Source: Rugamonas rivuli (GTDB lineage Bacteria; Pseudomonadota; Gammaproteobacteria; Burkholderiales; Burkholderiaceae_D). Taken from it: 64,000 nt of DNA. The notes under the pieces are model-generated. The model worked only from the letters and a program-made list of their open reading frames with translations, had not been told where the DNA came from and did not search any database. Shown here piece by piece: positions 7,694-17,312 of the stretch. The DNA lies in NCBI RefSeq assembly GCF_009380165.1, contig NZ_WHUF01000011.1, positions 62,001-126,000 of the forward strand, given 5' to 3'. The position numbers and the translations under genes are program-made. Numbering within the stretch: the stretch's first letter is position 1; the number at the start of each line of letters is the position of its first letter.

Positions 7694-8635
7694 CTACTGC
7701 GACTTGCGCGCCGCCAGATGCTCAAGCGGATTGGGCAGATTCAGGTCGCCGCCCAGCCGGGGCTGGAAGTTGGCCTTGGCCGGCATCAGCTCCGCCCGGC
7801 CCTCGTGCCGCGCATAAATGATGGCGAACGACATTTCGCTGGCGTTGGCGCGCTCCTGCGTAAAGCCGGTGGCCTTCTCCATCGCCGACGGGTCTTGCGC
7901 GGCGGCGATGGTGAAGCGCATCAGCTGGTCCAGCTTGGGCGCATGGATATCCAGGATGGACGCGCTCATCACCAGCGGCACGGCGGCGAACACGTGGTAG
8001 TGCAGCGCCTTGGCGCCGCGCTCCATTTCCGGCGGCAGCGAACCGTCGGCCGCCACCTGCCCCATCGCATGCTCGAAGACCTTGCGGCCCCAGGCCAGAT
8101 AACGCTCGTCGCCGGTGACGCCGCCCACCGCCGTCACCGCCAGGCCCTCCCAGTAGTAGTGGTTGTTGCGCGTGCCCTTGTGCGCGTCGGAGTGCGCCAT
8201 GGTGGCGTCGGCCAGCGTCTTGAACCAGCTTTCAATCGCTTGCCGCTGCGCCGCGCTGGCGGCCGGCTTGACGCGGGCGTAGCTCAGCGCCATGCCGCCC
8301 AGCGTCCACTTGCGTACATACCAGGCTTGCTCGCTGGACAGCTTGCCGGTCAGCGCCCGCTGTCCGGCCCAGCTGTTCAGCCAGTCCAGCGCGCAGGCGG
8401 CGTCGCCCTGGCTGGCGCTCTTCGCGACCTGGGCCAGGAAATCCTCGATGGGCTTGGTGTTGGCGATGTTGCGCGCGCGCAGCACCGGGTCAATGACAGA
8501 GTGATGGGCATCCGTGTAGTAGCTGTTGGCGTCGATGTCCATCATGGCCGGCGGCGGCGCGGCACAGTCCAGGGCCATGGCGGCCGGGACGGCTAGCGAC
8601 AGCAGTAATCCGGTAAATAATTTAGCTCGTTTCAT
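7694..8635 (-). CDS. Alginate lyase-family protein (PL5-like), secreted
   Basis: A 313-residue protein with a signal peptide (residues 1-21, ending AMA, followed by LDCAAPPP as in AlgL). The all-alpha PL5 fold is indicated by TRNNHYYWEGLAV (about residues 155-167), matching the catalytic Asn/His motif of AlgL, and by a conserved MERGAKALHYHVFA segment near residue 230. PL5 enzymes cleave alginate by beta-elimination in the periplasm. No alginate biosynthesis genes are present. Instead a large TonB-dependent receptor lies 10 bases upstream in the same operon, so uptake and degradation of alginate or a similar uronate polymer is more likely than alginate export. Confidence 0.85.
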   Translation of the reverse strand: MKRAKLFTGLLLSLAVPAAMALDCAAPPPAMMDIDANSYYTDAHHSVIDPVLRARNIANTKPIEDFLAQVAKSASQGDAACALDWLNSWAGQRALTGKLSSEQAWYVRKWTLGGMALSYARVKPAASAAQRQAIESWFKTLADATMAHSDAHKGTRNNHYYWEGLAVTAVGGVTGDERYLAWGRKVFEHAMGQVAADGSLPPEMERGAKALHYHVFAAVPLVMSASILDIHAPKLDQLMRFTIAAAQDPSAMEKATGFTQERANASEMSFAIIYARHEGRAELMPAKANFQPRLGGDLNLPNPLEHLAARKSQ

Positions 8636-8645
8636 AAGATTCCTG

Positions 8646-11561
8646 TCAGAAGGTAGCGCTCAGTTTGACTTGGTAGGTGCGGCCGTCGACATCCAGACGG
8701 CGCGGTTTCAGATACGTGCCCTCGTATTCCTCGCGCACCGCGTTCGTCATGTTAAATGCATCGAAGGAAATCTTGTAGCCGCCATCGAAGGTGTAGCTGG
8801 CCGACATGTCCAATTGGCCGCGCGCCTTGACCGAGCGCGCCGCGCCGTTGAAGGTGCCGCCGGCCGCCAGGTCGTAGTCGTCGCGGTAGTTGTACACCGC
8901 GCGCACGCCCCAGCTCCTGGTTTCGTAATAAGCGATCAGGTTGTAGTTGTTGCGCGAAACACCAGGCAGCGTGGCCGGCGAGCCGTCGTCGTTCTTGCCC
9001 TTGATGGTGGTGTAGGCATAGTTGAAGGCGCCGCCCAGGTTGTTGAATGGCGCCGGCAGGAAGTCCAGGTTTTGCTGCACGTTGAACTCGACGCCGTTGA
9101 CCTTGATCGCCTGCTGGTTGGCCTGGCCGTTGATCACCACCTTGGCCGCCTGCATCGACGGCGCGGCGGCGGTGCCGACATTGACCAGGATGTCGCTCAT
9201 GCAATTGCTGCCCACCACCGTCAGATGGCCGAGGCCGAGTGCGGTGGCGTCGGCCGGGCACAGGCGGGCGATGTCGCGCACCGGGCCGACCAGGCCCTGC
9301 ACGTCCTTCTGGAACACGGTCAGCGCCACCAGGCCGTTCGGGCGGTTGTACCACTCCAGCGCCAGGTCGTAGGAATTGGCCTTGTACGGCTGCAGGTTGG
9401 CGCTGCCCAGCGTGACGTTGTAGGTCGGCGTGACGGAGCCTTCGGCCGGATCGGTGATCACCGTGGCCGGCGTGATGTCGCGCGGCTGCGGCCGCACGAA
9501 GGTGCGGTAGGCGGCGGCGCGCAGCGCCAGCTTGTCGCTGAGGTCGGCCTTGGCCACCAGCGACGGCAGGAAGTTGCGGTAGGACTGCTCGAACTCGCGC
9601 GGCGTCTTGCTGGTGACGACCTTGGTGCCGCCGGGGATGATGACGGTGGTGTTGTTGGTGTCCACCGAGTTGACGGTTTCACGCGTGGTCTCGTAGCGCG
9701 CGCCCAGGTTGCCCTTGACCGGCACGCCCATCAGGCTGGTGCCGAAAATGCTGGCCACGTAGGCCGACGAGATGCGGTTCTTGACCGAGAAATTGTAGGA
9801 CGAGAAGCCAGGATCGGCGTCGTTGTTGACCAGCCCGTACTGGGTCAGCGTCTGGCCCGGCAGCTGCGTCACCGGCGTGACGGCCTTCAGCACCGACGGG
9901 ATATCCACCGCCACCCAGTTCTTGGTGTAGCCGGGAATGTAGCCGTTGGCGAAGGTCGGCACATAGGGATTGGCGATCGCCAGCGCCGACGAGATCGCCG
10001 AGAAGTTGATGCCCTGCGCGGTGTTGCGGGTGCCGCTCGATACGAAGTCGTTGTTCTCGAAACGCAGGCCGGCCTTGACCGACTTGAAGAAGCCCTGCTC
10101 GAAGCTGCGCTCCACCGAGCCTTGCACCGAATCGACCGAGGTCAGCGCGCGGCCGTTGGTGCCGGTGACGCCGAAGCGGTCGTTGCCGTTGTTGCGCGCC
10201 TGCGTGACGGAGGTGCCCGGCCGCTGGTCGTACGGGCCGGGATTGATGTGGCTGACGGTCGGCGTGAACAGCGTCAGCACCGAGTTGGCCAGGTCGTCGC
10301 CGCCCGAGAAGTAATGGCCGTAGACGCCGTTACTGGCCGGCAGCGTGCGCGCCGATTGCACGATGTCGATCTCCAGCTGGTCGGAACGGTTTTCCGCGCG
10401 CGAGCTGTGGAAGGCGCCGTTGACATGCCAGTCGTCGTTTTCCCAGTCGATGTCGCCGGTCAGGCCATGCGTCTTCTGCCGCTGCGGCGCCGAGCGCAGC
10501 GAGTCGGTGATGCTGGCGTTGGCGTAATCGTAGGAATTGATCATGGCCTGTTTGCCAACCACGCCCAGCGGGCTTTGGGTGTCGATGGTGAAGATGGGGC
10601 CGAGGTTGGTGATCGGCGAATTGACGGTCGGGTCGATATAGTTCAGGTACTGGTTGGACGAGCCCAGCTTGCGGTCGCTGAAGTAGCCGGTCAGGTTGGT
10701 GCGGGTGGCGCTGTTCATGCGCCAGCCTATGCCGGCCGCGCCGCTGTTGGTGGCGCCGGTGTTGGCGGTGACGGTCTGGCGGATCTGGCCGGGGAACAGG
10801 ATGCCGGTCGGGTACTGCGATTTCGGATACAGCGCATCGAACTGCGCCTGCGTGATGCCGAGGTTGCTCGGCGCCAGCGTATCGTAGTCCTGGATCTGGG
10901 TCGAGTCGCGGCGGAAGTTTTCCTTCTTGTACGCGTAGACGCCGAACACCGCCAGATCCTTGCCGAAGTGCTTGTTGTAGGACACGGTGGCGTTGGGCGT
11001 GCTCAGGCGGCCCAGCTCGTCGTATTCGTCGCCGATGGTGACGCCGCCGCCATCCTTGCGCGCCAGCGCGGAATTGATGCGCAAGTCGATATTGCCGCTG
11101 AGGCCGCCCGGCTGCTCGGCTGCGGTCGGGCTCTTCAGCACGGTGACGGCGCTGAAGATGTCCGAGTTGAACGCACCCAGCGGCGTCGAGCCGTTCAGCA
11201 CCGGCTGCGCGAAGGACATGCCGTTGATGGTGGTCAGCGCGAAGGTGCCCGGCAGGCCGCGCAGGTTGATGGTGGCGTTGCGCGAGCCGGCTTCGCGGTT
11301 GATCTGTACGCCGGGGATGCGCTGGATCGCCTCGCCCACGTTGAGGTCGGGGAAGCGGCCCAGGCCGTCGGAGGAAATGCTGTCGGTGATTTCCAGCGTA
11401 TCGCGCTTCATGTTGACCGCGTCCGCATACGATTTGCGGATGCCCGTCACCACCACGGTGGCGGCGCTGTCGGTCTCCTGCGCCCAGGCCGGCGCGCTGG
11501 ACAGGCTGAGCATGGCGAGCGCGACGGCGGCGCTCAGCGGATGGATGGCTAGTTTCTGCAT
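8646..11561 (-). CDS. Large TonB-dependent receptor, likely for an oligosaccharide
   Basis: A 971-residue outer-membrane receptor. The signal peptide (residues 1-27, ending APAWA) is followed by a TonB-box-like ATVVVTGI and the sequence DSISSDGLGRFPDLNVGEAIQRIPGV, which is characteristic of the Xanthomonas/Caulobacter-type receptor family. The plug contains INLRGLPGTFALTTINGM, and the C-terminus ends in F (LSATF). Such receptors commonly import carbohydrates. Pairing with a PL5 lyase 10 bases downstream suggests alginate oligosaccharides as the substrate. The upstream region has LacI-type palindromes (11608-11713), suggesting sugar-controlled expression. No dedicated regulator gene is adjacent. 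Confidence 0.9.
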   Translation of the reverse strand: MQKLAIHPLSAAVALAMLSLSSAPAWAQETDSAATVVVTGIRKSYADAVNMKRDTLEITDSISSDGLGRFPDLNVGEAIQRIPGVQINREAGSRNATINLRGLPGTFALTTINGMSFAQPVLNGSTPLGAFNSDIFSAVTVLKSPTAAEQPGGLSGNIDLRINSALARKDGGGVTIGDEYDELGRLSTPNATVSYNKHFGKDLAVFGVYAYKKENFRRDSTQIQDYDTLAPSNLGITQAQFDALYPKSQYPTGILFPGQIRQTVTANTGATNSGAAGIGWRMNSATRTNLTGYFSDRKLGSSNQYLNYIDPTVNSPITNLGPIFTIDTQSPLGVVGKQAMINSYDYANASITDSLRSAPQRQKTHGLTGDIDWENDDWHVNGAFHSSRAENRSDQLEIDIVQSARTLPASNGVYGHYFSGGDDLANSVLTLFTPTVSHINPGPYDQRPGTSVTQARNNGNDRFGVTGTNGRALTSVDSVQGSVERSFEQGFFKSVKAGLRFENNDFVSSGTRNTAQGINFSAISSALAIANPYVPTFANGYIPGYTKNWVAVDIPSVLKAVTPVTQLPGQTLTQYGLVNNDADPGFSSYNFSVKNRISSAYVASIFGTSLMGVPVKGNLGARYETTRETVNSVDTNNTTVIIPGGTKVVTSKTPREFEQSYRNFLPSLVAKADLSDKLALRAAAYRTFVRPQPRDITPATVITDPAEGSVTPTYNVTLGSANLQPYKANSYDLALEWYNRPNGLVALTVFQKDVQGLVGPVRDIARLCPADATALGLGHLTVVGSNCMSDILVNVGTAAAPSMQAAKVVINGQANQQAIKVNGVEFNVQQNLDFLPAPFNNLGGAFNYAYTTIKGKNDDGSPATLPGVSRNNYNLIAYYETRSWGVRAVYNYRDDYDLAAGGTFNGAARSVKARGQLDMSASYTFDGGYKISFDAFNMTNAVREEYEGTYLKPRRLDVDGRTYQVKLSATF

Positions 11562-11607
11562 TGGATAGTCTCTCTTTATATTTATACTGTTTATACATTA
11601 AACAGGA

Positions 11608-11713
11608 AAACGTTTAACTTTCCAATTAAACCAGCTTTCCAAGGTAAACGCTATTGGTTTACGCTAGCAAAAACCGGGGATAGACAGCAGGAGAAAAATC
11701 GTTTACCGTAAAC
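11608..11713. promoter_or_regulatory. Cluster of LacI-type operator-like palindromes upstream of the alginate-unit receptor
   Basis: Three related elements occur in the 160 bases upstream of the receptor. AAACGTTT is at 11608-11615. GTAAAC (11644-11649) is inverted against GTTTAC (11657-11662). The exact palindrome GTTTACCGTAAAC is at 11701-11713. The GTAAAC/GTTTAC half-site with a central CG or C is the usual shape of LacI/GalR-family operators. Their number and spacing suggest cooperative repression of the receptor-lyase operon by a regulator encoded elsewhere. Confidence 0.55.
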
Positions 11714-11724
11714 CGTGGGGGCGC

Positions 11725-11748
11725 AAAAAAGGGCGCCTTTGCGCCCTT
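11725..11748 (-). terminator. Rho-independent terminator of the hpf transcript
   Basis: Read on the - strand, AAGGGCGC, loop AAAG and GCGCCCTT form an 8-bp stem that runs straight into TTTT. It begins about 24 bases after the hpf stop, matching an intrinsic terminator for the rpoN-hpf transcript. Confidence 0.85.
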
Positions 11749-11771
11749 AGTTGGAGGTGCCGGGGCCGTTG

Positions 11772-12131
11772 TTATAGGGCGGCGGCAGCGGGTTCGTAGC
11801 TATCCGGGAGATGCTTGATCGCATCGTGGCCGTGCTCTTGGACCTTGGCTTTGTACTTCATGACCTGGCGATCCAGCTTGTCGATCAAGGTATCGATGGC
11901 GGCGTACAGGTCTTGCGACAGGCTTTCCACGTAGACGGTTTTGCCCGACAGACGCAGGTTGATTTCAGCCTTCTGGCGTTTCTCTTTCTCTTTAAGGTTA
12001 TCTACAGTCAGGATGACAGCAATATCAATCACTTGATCAAAGTGGCGGGTGACGCGCTCAAGCTTGTTCTGCACATATTCACGGATGGCCGAGGTCACTT
12101 CGAGATGATGTCCACTGATGGTGAGATTCAT
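11772..12131 (-). CDS. hpf: Ribosome hibernation-promoting factor (short form)
   Basis: A 119-residue protein of the HPF/YfiA family (MNLTISGHHLEVTSAIREYVQNKLERV, a standard N-terminus with KL..v.rHFD following). It binds the 30S subunit in stationary phase and promotes inactive 100S dimers or protects ribosomes. The ATG at 12131 has a well-placed GGAG; an in-frame GTG at 12137 would add two residues. It lies downstream of rpoN, as in most proteobacteria, and is followed by a clear terminator. ptsN usually comes next on the same strand but here it is about 11.7 kb away and inverted. Confidence 0.95.
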   Translation of the reverse strand: MNLTISGHHLEVTSAIREYVQNKLERVTRHFDQVIDIAVILTVDNLKEKEKRQKAEINLRLSGKTVYVESLSQDLYAAIDTLIDKLDRQVMKYKAKVQEHGHDAIKHLPDSYEPAAAAL

Positions 12132-12209
12132 ACACACTCCTAGAGATAATGTCGCTTCTTACGGTTAGTGCGTAGCCCATTACTGCCGGGCGCGCAGGAA
12201 CCAAAATAA

Positions 12210-13688
12210 CTACAAAGACTTGCGGAGACTGACTGGCGGGATTTTCAACGCTTCGCGATATTTGGCAACAGTTCGTCGCGCAATCACCATGCCTTGTTCT
12301 CCCAGCATGTCCGCAATCTTACTGTCGGATAAAGGATTTTTCGGGTCTTCTGCTCCTGTCAATTGCACGATGAGTGCGCGTATCGCCGTCGAACTTGCTT
12401 CCCCCCCCGCTTCGGTGGCGACATGGCTACCAAAGAAATATTTCAACTCAAACATGCCATGCGGGGTCAGCATATATTTTTGAGTTGTTACACGAGAAAT
12501 AGTGCTCTCGTGTAGACCCAGTGTATCAGCAATTTCACGAAGCACAAGGGGGCGCATGGCAACCGCGCCGTGCGAGAAAAAGTTCTTTTGTCTTTCTACT
12601 ATCGCTTGTGCGACGCGCAGGATCGTGTCGAAACGCTGGCGCATATTCTTGATCAGCCACTTGGCTTCCTGCAGCTGCGCGCCCATGGCGCCCTCGCCTT
12701 TTCCCTGCTTGAGCAGGTTGGCGTACATGGCGTTGACACGCAGGCGCGGCATGACGTCGTTGTTCAGGCTGACCTGCCAGCCGGTGCGCGATTTCTTGAC
12801 GATCACGTCCGGCACCACGTAGTCGGACACGTCCGATGCGAAGGCCGAACCCGGATGCGGATTGCACTGGCGGATGACGGTTTGCGCCTCGCGCAAATCC
12901 TCGTCGTCGCACAGCAGCGCCTTCTTCAGCTTGTTGAAATCGCGTTGCGCAAACCAGGTCAGATGGTTTTCCACGATGGCCAGCGCCATGCGCCGCGTCA
13001 CCATCGGGATACCCGGCAGGCGCTTGATCTGCAGCGCCAGGCACTCGGACGCATTGCGCGCGCCCACGCCCATCGGGTCGAAGCTTTGCAGCAGCGACAG
13101 CGCGGTGCGCAGTTCGTCGAGGTCCAGCTCCAGCTCTTCCGGCAGGCGCGCGAGGATTTCCTCCAGCGGTTCTTCGAGGTAGCCGTTTTCGTCCAGCGCA
13201 TCGATGATCAGTTCGACCAGCGCGCGGTCGCGCATCTCCAGCACCGTCACGCGCATCTGCTCCATCAGGTGCTCGCGCAGCGTGCAGTGGCTGGCTTCCA
13301 GTTGCGGACGCGAATCCTCGTCGTCGGGCGCCTTGCTTCGGCCGGCGTCGCTCCAGTCGACATCGGCGTCGCTGCTGGTGCTCTCGGTGTCGGCGGCCGG
13401 GCCGTCGTAATTGTCAGCGTCGGCGGCAGGCGCTTCCTGGGCGTTGGGCGGGCCTTCCGGCGGCGCGTCGCCGACCGGGGCTTGCTGGCTGATGGCGCCG
13501 TCCGACAGCAGCCGCAGCGAGCGGTCCAGCGGGTCGTCGAGGCGCTCCAGCAGCGGATTATCGGTCAGCAGCTGTTCCAGTTCCTGGTGCAGCTCCAGCG
13601 TCGACAGTTGCAGCAGCCGTATCGACTGCTGCAATTGCGGTGTCAGCGCGAGGTGCTGAGACGTGCGCAGTTGCAAAGACTGTTTCAT
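12210..13688 (-). CDS. rpoN: RNA polymerase sigma-54 factor
   Basis: A 492-residue sigma-N. Region I is Gln/Leu rich (MKQSLQLRTSQHLALTPQLQQSIRLL), an acidic Region II follows (about residues 65-135), then the core-binding domain and a helix-turn-helix. The RpoN box ARRTVAKYRE at about residues 470-479 recognises the -24 element. It directs transcription from GG-N10-GC promoters with enhancer-binding activators; one such promoter is visible at 31544-31559 in this window. It sits five bases downstream of lptB. The sense strand has an eight-G run (12401-12408) within a Gly-Gly codon pair. Confidence 0.97.
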   Translation of the reverse strand: MKQSLQLRTSQHLALTPQLQQSIRLLQLSTLELHQELEQLLTDNPLLERLDDPLDRSLRLLSDGAISQQAPVGDAPPEGPPNAQEAPAADADNYDGPAADTESTSSDADVDWSDAGRSKAPDDEDSRPQLEASHCTLREHLMEQMRVTVLEMRDRALVELIIDALDENGYLEEPLEEILARLPEELELDLDELRTALSLLQSFDPMGVGARNASECLALQIKRLPGIPMVTRRMALAIVENHLTWFAQRDFNKLKKALLCDDEDLREAQTVIRQCNPHPGSAFASDVSDYVVPDVIVKKSRTGWQVSLNNDVMPRLRVNAMYANLLKQGKGEGAMGAQLQEAKWLIKNMRQRFDTILRVAQAIVERQKNFFSHGAVAMRPLVLREIADTLGLHESTISRVTTQKYMLTPHGMFELKYFFGSHVATEAGGEASSTAIRALIVQLTGAEDPKNPLSDSKIADMLGEQGMVIARRTVAKYREALKIPPVSLRKSL

Positions 13689-13693
13689 GGGTT

Positions 13694-14446
<753 letters not shown>

Positions 14447-14448
14447 GC

Positions 14449-15042
14449 TTACTTCTCCGTGGCCGGTGGCGTCGGGGCCGCAGGCGCGGTCGGACGGATG
14501 GTCGGCTGGATCACCATGGTGCCGCGGCCGGCGCCCGGCTTGCTCTCGCCGGTGACGCTGTTCTTCACCGCGAACTGTTCCTTGCGGCTGTCGTAGGAAA
14601 TGAATTCGCCGTCGACTTCATCGCTGAGGCGGCCGCCTTCGAGGCGGCGGATCTTGGCCTTCGAGAACAGTTTGACCAGGTCGGTCTTGTTGCTGTACTC
14701 GATGCGTTCGGCTTCGCCTTCGACCCACTGGTCGCCGGCGCCGTCGCGCTTCTGGCGGAAGGTGGCGGGCGTGCCCGCCGTGCTGGTCAGCACGACGAAG
14801 TCATAACCCTCAGGGTCGGTGGTCATCACCGCCTTCGGCGACTTCATCAGCAAGGTGCCGCGCGTCAGCACCACGTTGCCGATCAGCGTCTTGATCTGCT
14901 TGACGTCGTCGATCTGCAGGTCGTCGTAGTTGATCGTGGTCGGTTTGTTGGCATCGGCTTTTTCAGCGTGCGCGGCGGTCATCGCCAGCAGCAGCATCGT
15001 GGCCGAGAGTATCAATTTCTTCATCATCATTCCATTCATCAT
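14449..15042 (-). CDS. lptA: Periplasmic LPS-bridge protein LptA
   Basis: A 197-residue protein with a signal peptide (to AAHA, about residue 25) and an OstA-like beta-jellyroll core (about 35-170) containing repeated VVLTRGTLLMKSPKAV- and EGEAERIEY-type strands, followed by a Pro-rich tail. LptA monomers form the periplasmic bridge carrying LPS from LptC to LptD. The start is ambiguous, because five Met codons fall in the first seven residues; the one before KKLIL gives the tidiest signal peptide. It lies 10 bases downstream of lptC. Confidence 0.92.
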   Translation of the reverse strand: MMNGMMMKKLILSATMLLLAMTAAHAEKADANKPTTINYDDLQIDDVKQIKTLIGNVVLTRGTLLMKSPKAVMTTDPEGYDFVVLTSTAGTPATFRQKRDGAGDQWVEGEAERIEYSNKTDLVKLFSKAKIRRLEGGRLSDEVDGEFISYDSRKEQFAVKNSVTGESKPGAGRGTMVIQPTIRPTAPAAPTPPATEK

Positions 15043-15052
15043 CGTTGGTTAC

Positions 15053-15646
15053 TCAGCGGGCATCGCGCGGCGGCATCACCAGCTGCCCGCGTCCGCCCAG
15101 TTGCACCTGGCGGGTGGCGTTGTTGGCCTTCATGCCGACGCCGGTGGCGGTGGCCTTGCCTACCTCCAGCACCACCGGGCTGGCGGTTTCCATGCGTTCT
15201 TCGTCCGGGTAGACGGTCAGCGTCGGCGTGGTCATGTGCAAGGCCTGCGCCTGCGGCGTGGCCGGCCGCACCACGTCCACATTACCATTGAGCTTGACGC
15301 GCGTATTGCCCTGGTCGACATGGGCGGTATCGGCGTGCATATTCATCGGCGGCTGGTCGCCCGACAGGCTGTGCACATACGGCTTGTCGATGTCGGACGA
15401 ATCGTCGATCGGGCGGTGGGTCAGCTTGTCGCCGGAAATGATGTAGGCCGGCTGGCCGGACTTGTTCATGCGTACCAGGCTGAAGCGGTCGATGATGTAG
15501 TCCGGCTCGTTGCGGTGCTGGTCTTCCTGCGCTTCCTGGCCGGCCTGGTTGACCACCTGCACCAGCCAGAAGCTGCCGACGGCGACAAACACGCCGACCA
15601 CCATGACGATGGTCAGCTGCCAGCGGTGGGCTGTTCTTTTACGCAT
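15053..15646 (-). CDS. lptC: LPS export protein LptC
   Basis: A 197-residue bitopic protein with one N-terminal membrane anchor (about residues 10-30, LTIVMVVGVFVAVGSFWLV) and a periplasmic LptC/OstA-like fold. It docks LptA to the LptB2FG complex. YIIDRFSLVRMNKSGQPAYIISGDKLTH and the later MHADTAHVDQ segment match the family, as does the length (about 190). It is encoded between kdsC and lptA, each gap about 10 bases, in one operon. Confidence 0.92.
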   Translation of the reverse strand: MRKRTAHRWQLTIVMVVGVFVAVGSFWLVQVVNQAGQEAQEDQHRNEPDYIIDRFSLVRMNKSGQPAYIISGDKLTHRPIDDSSDIDKPYVHSLSGDQPPMNMHADTAHVDQGNTRVKLNGNVDVVRPATPQAQALHMTTPTLTVYPDEERMETASPVVLEVGKATATGVGMKANNATRQVQLGGRGQLVMPPRDAR

Positions 15647-15656
15647 GGCCGCTCCG

Positions 15657-16187
15657 TTACACCAGGAATTGCGCCATCACGCGCGGGTAAGTGCCCTGCG
15701 CGTGCAGCAGCAGCTCGCACACTTCGCGCACCGCGCCGCGGCCGCCGTGGGCCACGGTGATGTGGTGGGCGCGCTCCAGCACTTCGGCGCGGCCGTTCGG
15801 CACGGCGACGGCGAAACCGACGCGCGTCAAAATCGGCAGGTCGACCACGTCGTCGCCGATGAAGCCGACCTGCTCGGCGGTGAGGCCGGTCTTTTCCAGC
15901 AGCGCGTTGAACGGCGTCAGCTTGTCGTGGCCGCCCTGGTGCAGGTGGACGATGCCGAGGTCGGCAGCGCGCCTGCTCACCTGCGCGGAAATACGCGCGC
16001 TGATGATGGCGGTCTGCACGCCGGATTCCTGCAACAGCTTGATGCCCAGGCCGTCGTGCACATTGAAGGTCTTCAGCGCTTCGCCGTCGGCGCCGTAGTG
16101 CAGGCTGCCGTCGGTCAGCACGCCGTCGACGTCGAAGATCATCAGCTTGACGCGCGCGGCGCGCTCCACGTAGGTCAACTCGGTCAT
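15657..16187 (-). CDS. kdsC: 3-deoxy-D-manno-octulosonate 8-phosphate phosphatase
   Basis: A 176-residue HAD-family phosphatase that makes free Kdo for the LPS inner core. The catalytic DVDGVLTDG (Asp19 nucleophile, Asp21 acid/base) is followed by IISARISAQVSRRAADLGI and GFIGDDVVDLPIL, which supply the remaining HAD motifs. Length fits tetrameric KdsC (about 175-190). Its ATG overlaps the kdsD stop by one base (TGATG), so the two Kdo genes are probably translationally coupled. Confidence 0.95.
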   Translation of the reverse strand: MTELTYVERAARVKLMIFDVDGVLTDGSLHYGADGEALKTFNVHDGLGIKLLQESGVQTAIISARISAQVSRRAADLGIVHLHQGGHDKLTPFNALLEKTGLTAEQVGFIGDDVVDLPILTRVGFAVAVPNGRAEVLERAHHITVAHGGRGAVREVCELLLHAQGTYPRVMAQFLV

Positions 16188-17209
16188 CAGATCACCTTGG
16201 CGCGGGTCAGGTCGTGGATGTGCAGCGCGCCGACCAGCTTGCCGGCGGCGTCCGTCACCAGCATCTGGTTGATGCGGAACTGTTCCATCACGGCGACGGC
16301 GTCCACCGCCAGCTTTTCCGGCGAGATGGTGCGCGGGTTGGCGTGCATGACGTCGCGGATCACGACCTTGGTGAAATCCTGGACCTTCTCGATCATGCGG
16401 CGCAGGTCGCCGTCGGTGAACACGCCGATCGGCTTGCCGTCGGCGTCGACCACGGCGGTCATGCCCATGCCCTTTTGCGTGATCTCCAGCAGCGCGTCGG
16501 TCAGCTTGACGTCGGCGGTCACTTGCGGCACGGCGTCGCCGCTGCGCATGACGTCGCGCACATGGGTCAGCAGGCGGCGGCCCAGCGCGCCGCCCGGATG
16601 CGAGCGGGCGAAATCTTCTTCCTTGAAGCCGCGCAGGTCCAGCAGCGCGACGGCGATGGCGTCGCCCAGCGCCAGCGTGACGGTGGTCGAGGTGGTCGGC
16701 GCCAGGTTCATCGGGCAGGCTTCCTTGGCCACGGCCACGTTCAGGTGGACGTCGGCGATCTCGGCCAGGCTGGAGCCCGGCTTGCCGGTCATGGCGATGA
16801 CCTTGCTGCCCATGCGCTTGACCACCGGCAGGATGGTCATCAGCTCGGCGCTTTCGCCGGAATACGAGATGGCGATGAAGGCGTCGTCGGCCGTCACCAT
16901 GCCGAGGTCGCCGTGGGCGGCTTCGGCCGGGTGCACGAACAGCGCCGGCGTGCCGGTCGAGGCCAGGGTGGCGGCGATCTTGCGGCCGATATGGCCGGAC
17001 TTGCCGATGCCGGACACGACCACGCGGCCCTTGCAGTTCAGCAGCAGGGCGATGGCCTGCACGACGCTGTCGTCGGCGTCCAGGCGGGCATTGAGGGCGG
17101 CGATCGCCTCTGCTTCGTTCTGCAGGGTGTCGCGGGCCAGCCGCAACGCATGCGCGGCCATATTTGCGTCAAAAGCTTTCAGCATTGTTTTTTCATGGGT
17201 TACACTCAT
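16187..17209 (-). CDS. kdsD: D-arabinose 5-phosphate isomerase
   Basis: A protein of about 340 residues converting ribulose 5-phosphate to arabinose 5-phosphate, the first step of Kdo synthesis. It has an N-terminal SIS domain (VVVSGIGKSGHIGRKIAATLASTGTP and SYSGESAELM) and a C-terminal pair of CBS domains (VMRSGDAVPQV to the end). Two ATG starts are plausible, at 17209 (MSVTHEKT) and 17185 (MLKAFDAN); neither has a strong ribosome site, and a TATACT lies just upstream of the first. It heads the kdsD-kdsC-lptC-lptA-lptB-rpoN-hpf run and diverges from the antiporter gene. Confidence 0.93.
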   Translation of the reverse strand: MSVTHEKTMLKAFDANMAAHALRLARDTLQNEAEAIAALNARLDADDSVVQAIALLLNCKGRVVVSGIGKSGHIGRKIAATLASTGTPALFVHPAEAAHGDLGMVTADDAFIAISYSGESAELMTILPVVKRMGSKVIAMTGKPGSSLAEIADVHLNVAVAKEACPMNLAPTTSTTVTLALGDAIAVALLDLRGFKEEDFARSHPGGALGRRLLTHVRDVMRSGDAVPQVTADVKLTDALLEITQKGMGMTAVVDADGKPIGVFTDGDLRRMIEKVQDFTKVVIRDVMHANPRTISPEKLAVDAVAVMEQFRINQMLVTDAAGKLVGALHIHDLTRAKVI

Positions 17210-17312
17210 GCCCAAGTATAGCCGAATTGAGAAAGCAAAAAACTTGCCAGTCACAACATAACGCCCGCATCGGTCGACAAACAACGAAATTATATTTACT
17301 GGCTATGTTGAT

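Noticed and set aside
8526..11552. A + strand open frame of about 1000 codons
   Set aside because: Opposite the large TonB-dependent receptor; no recognisable protein features and no ribosome site.
12132..12209. Dedicated promoter for hpf in the gap after rpoN
   Set aside because: The gap is 78 bases and may hold one, but no clear -35/-10 pair was found.
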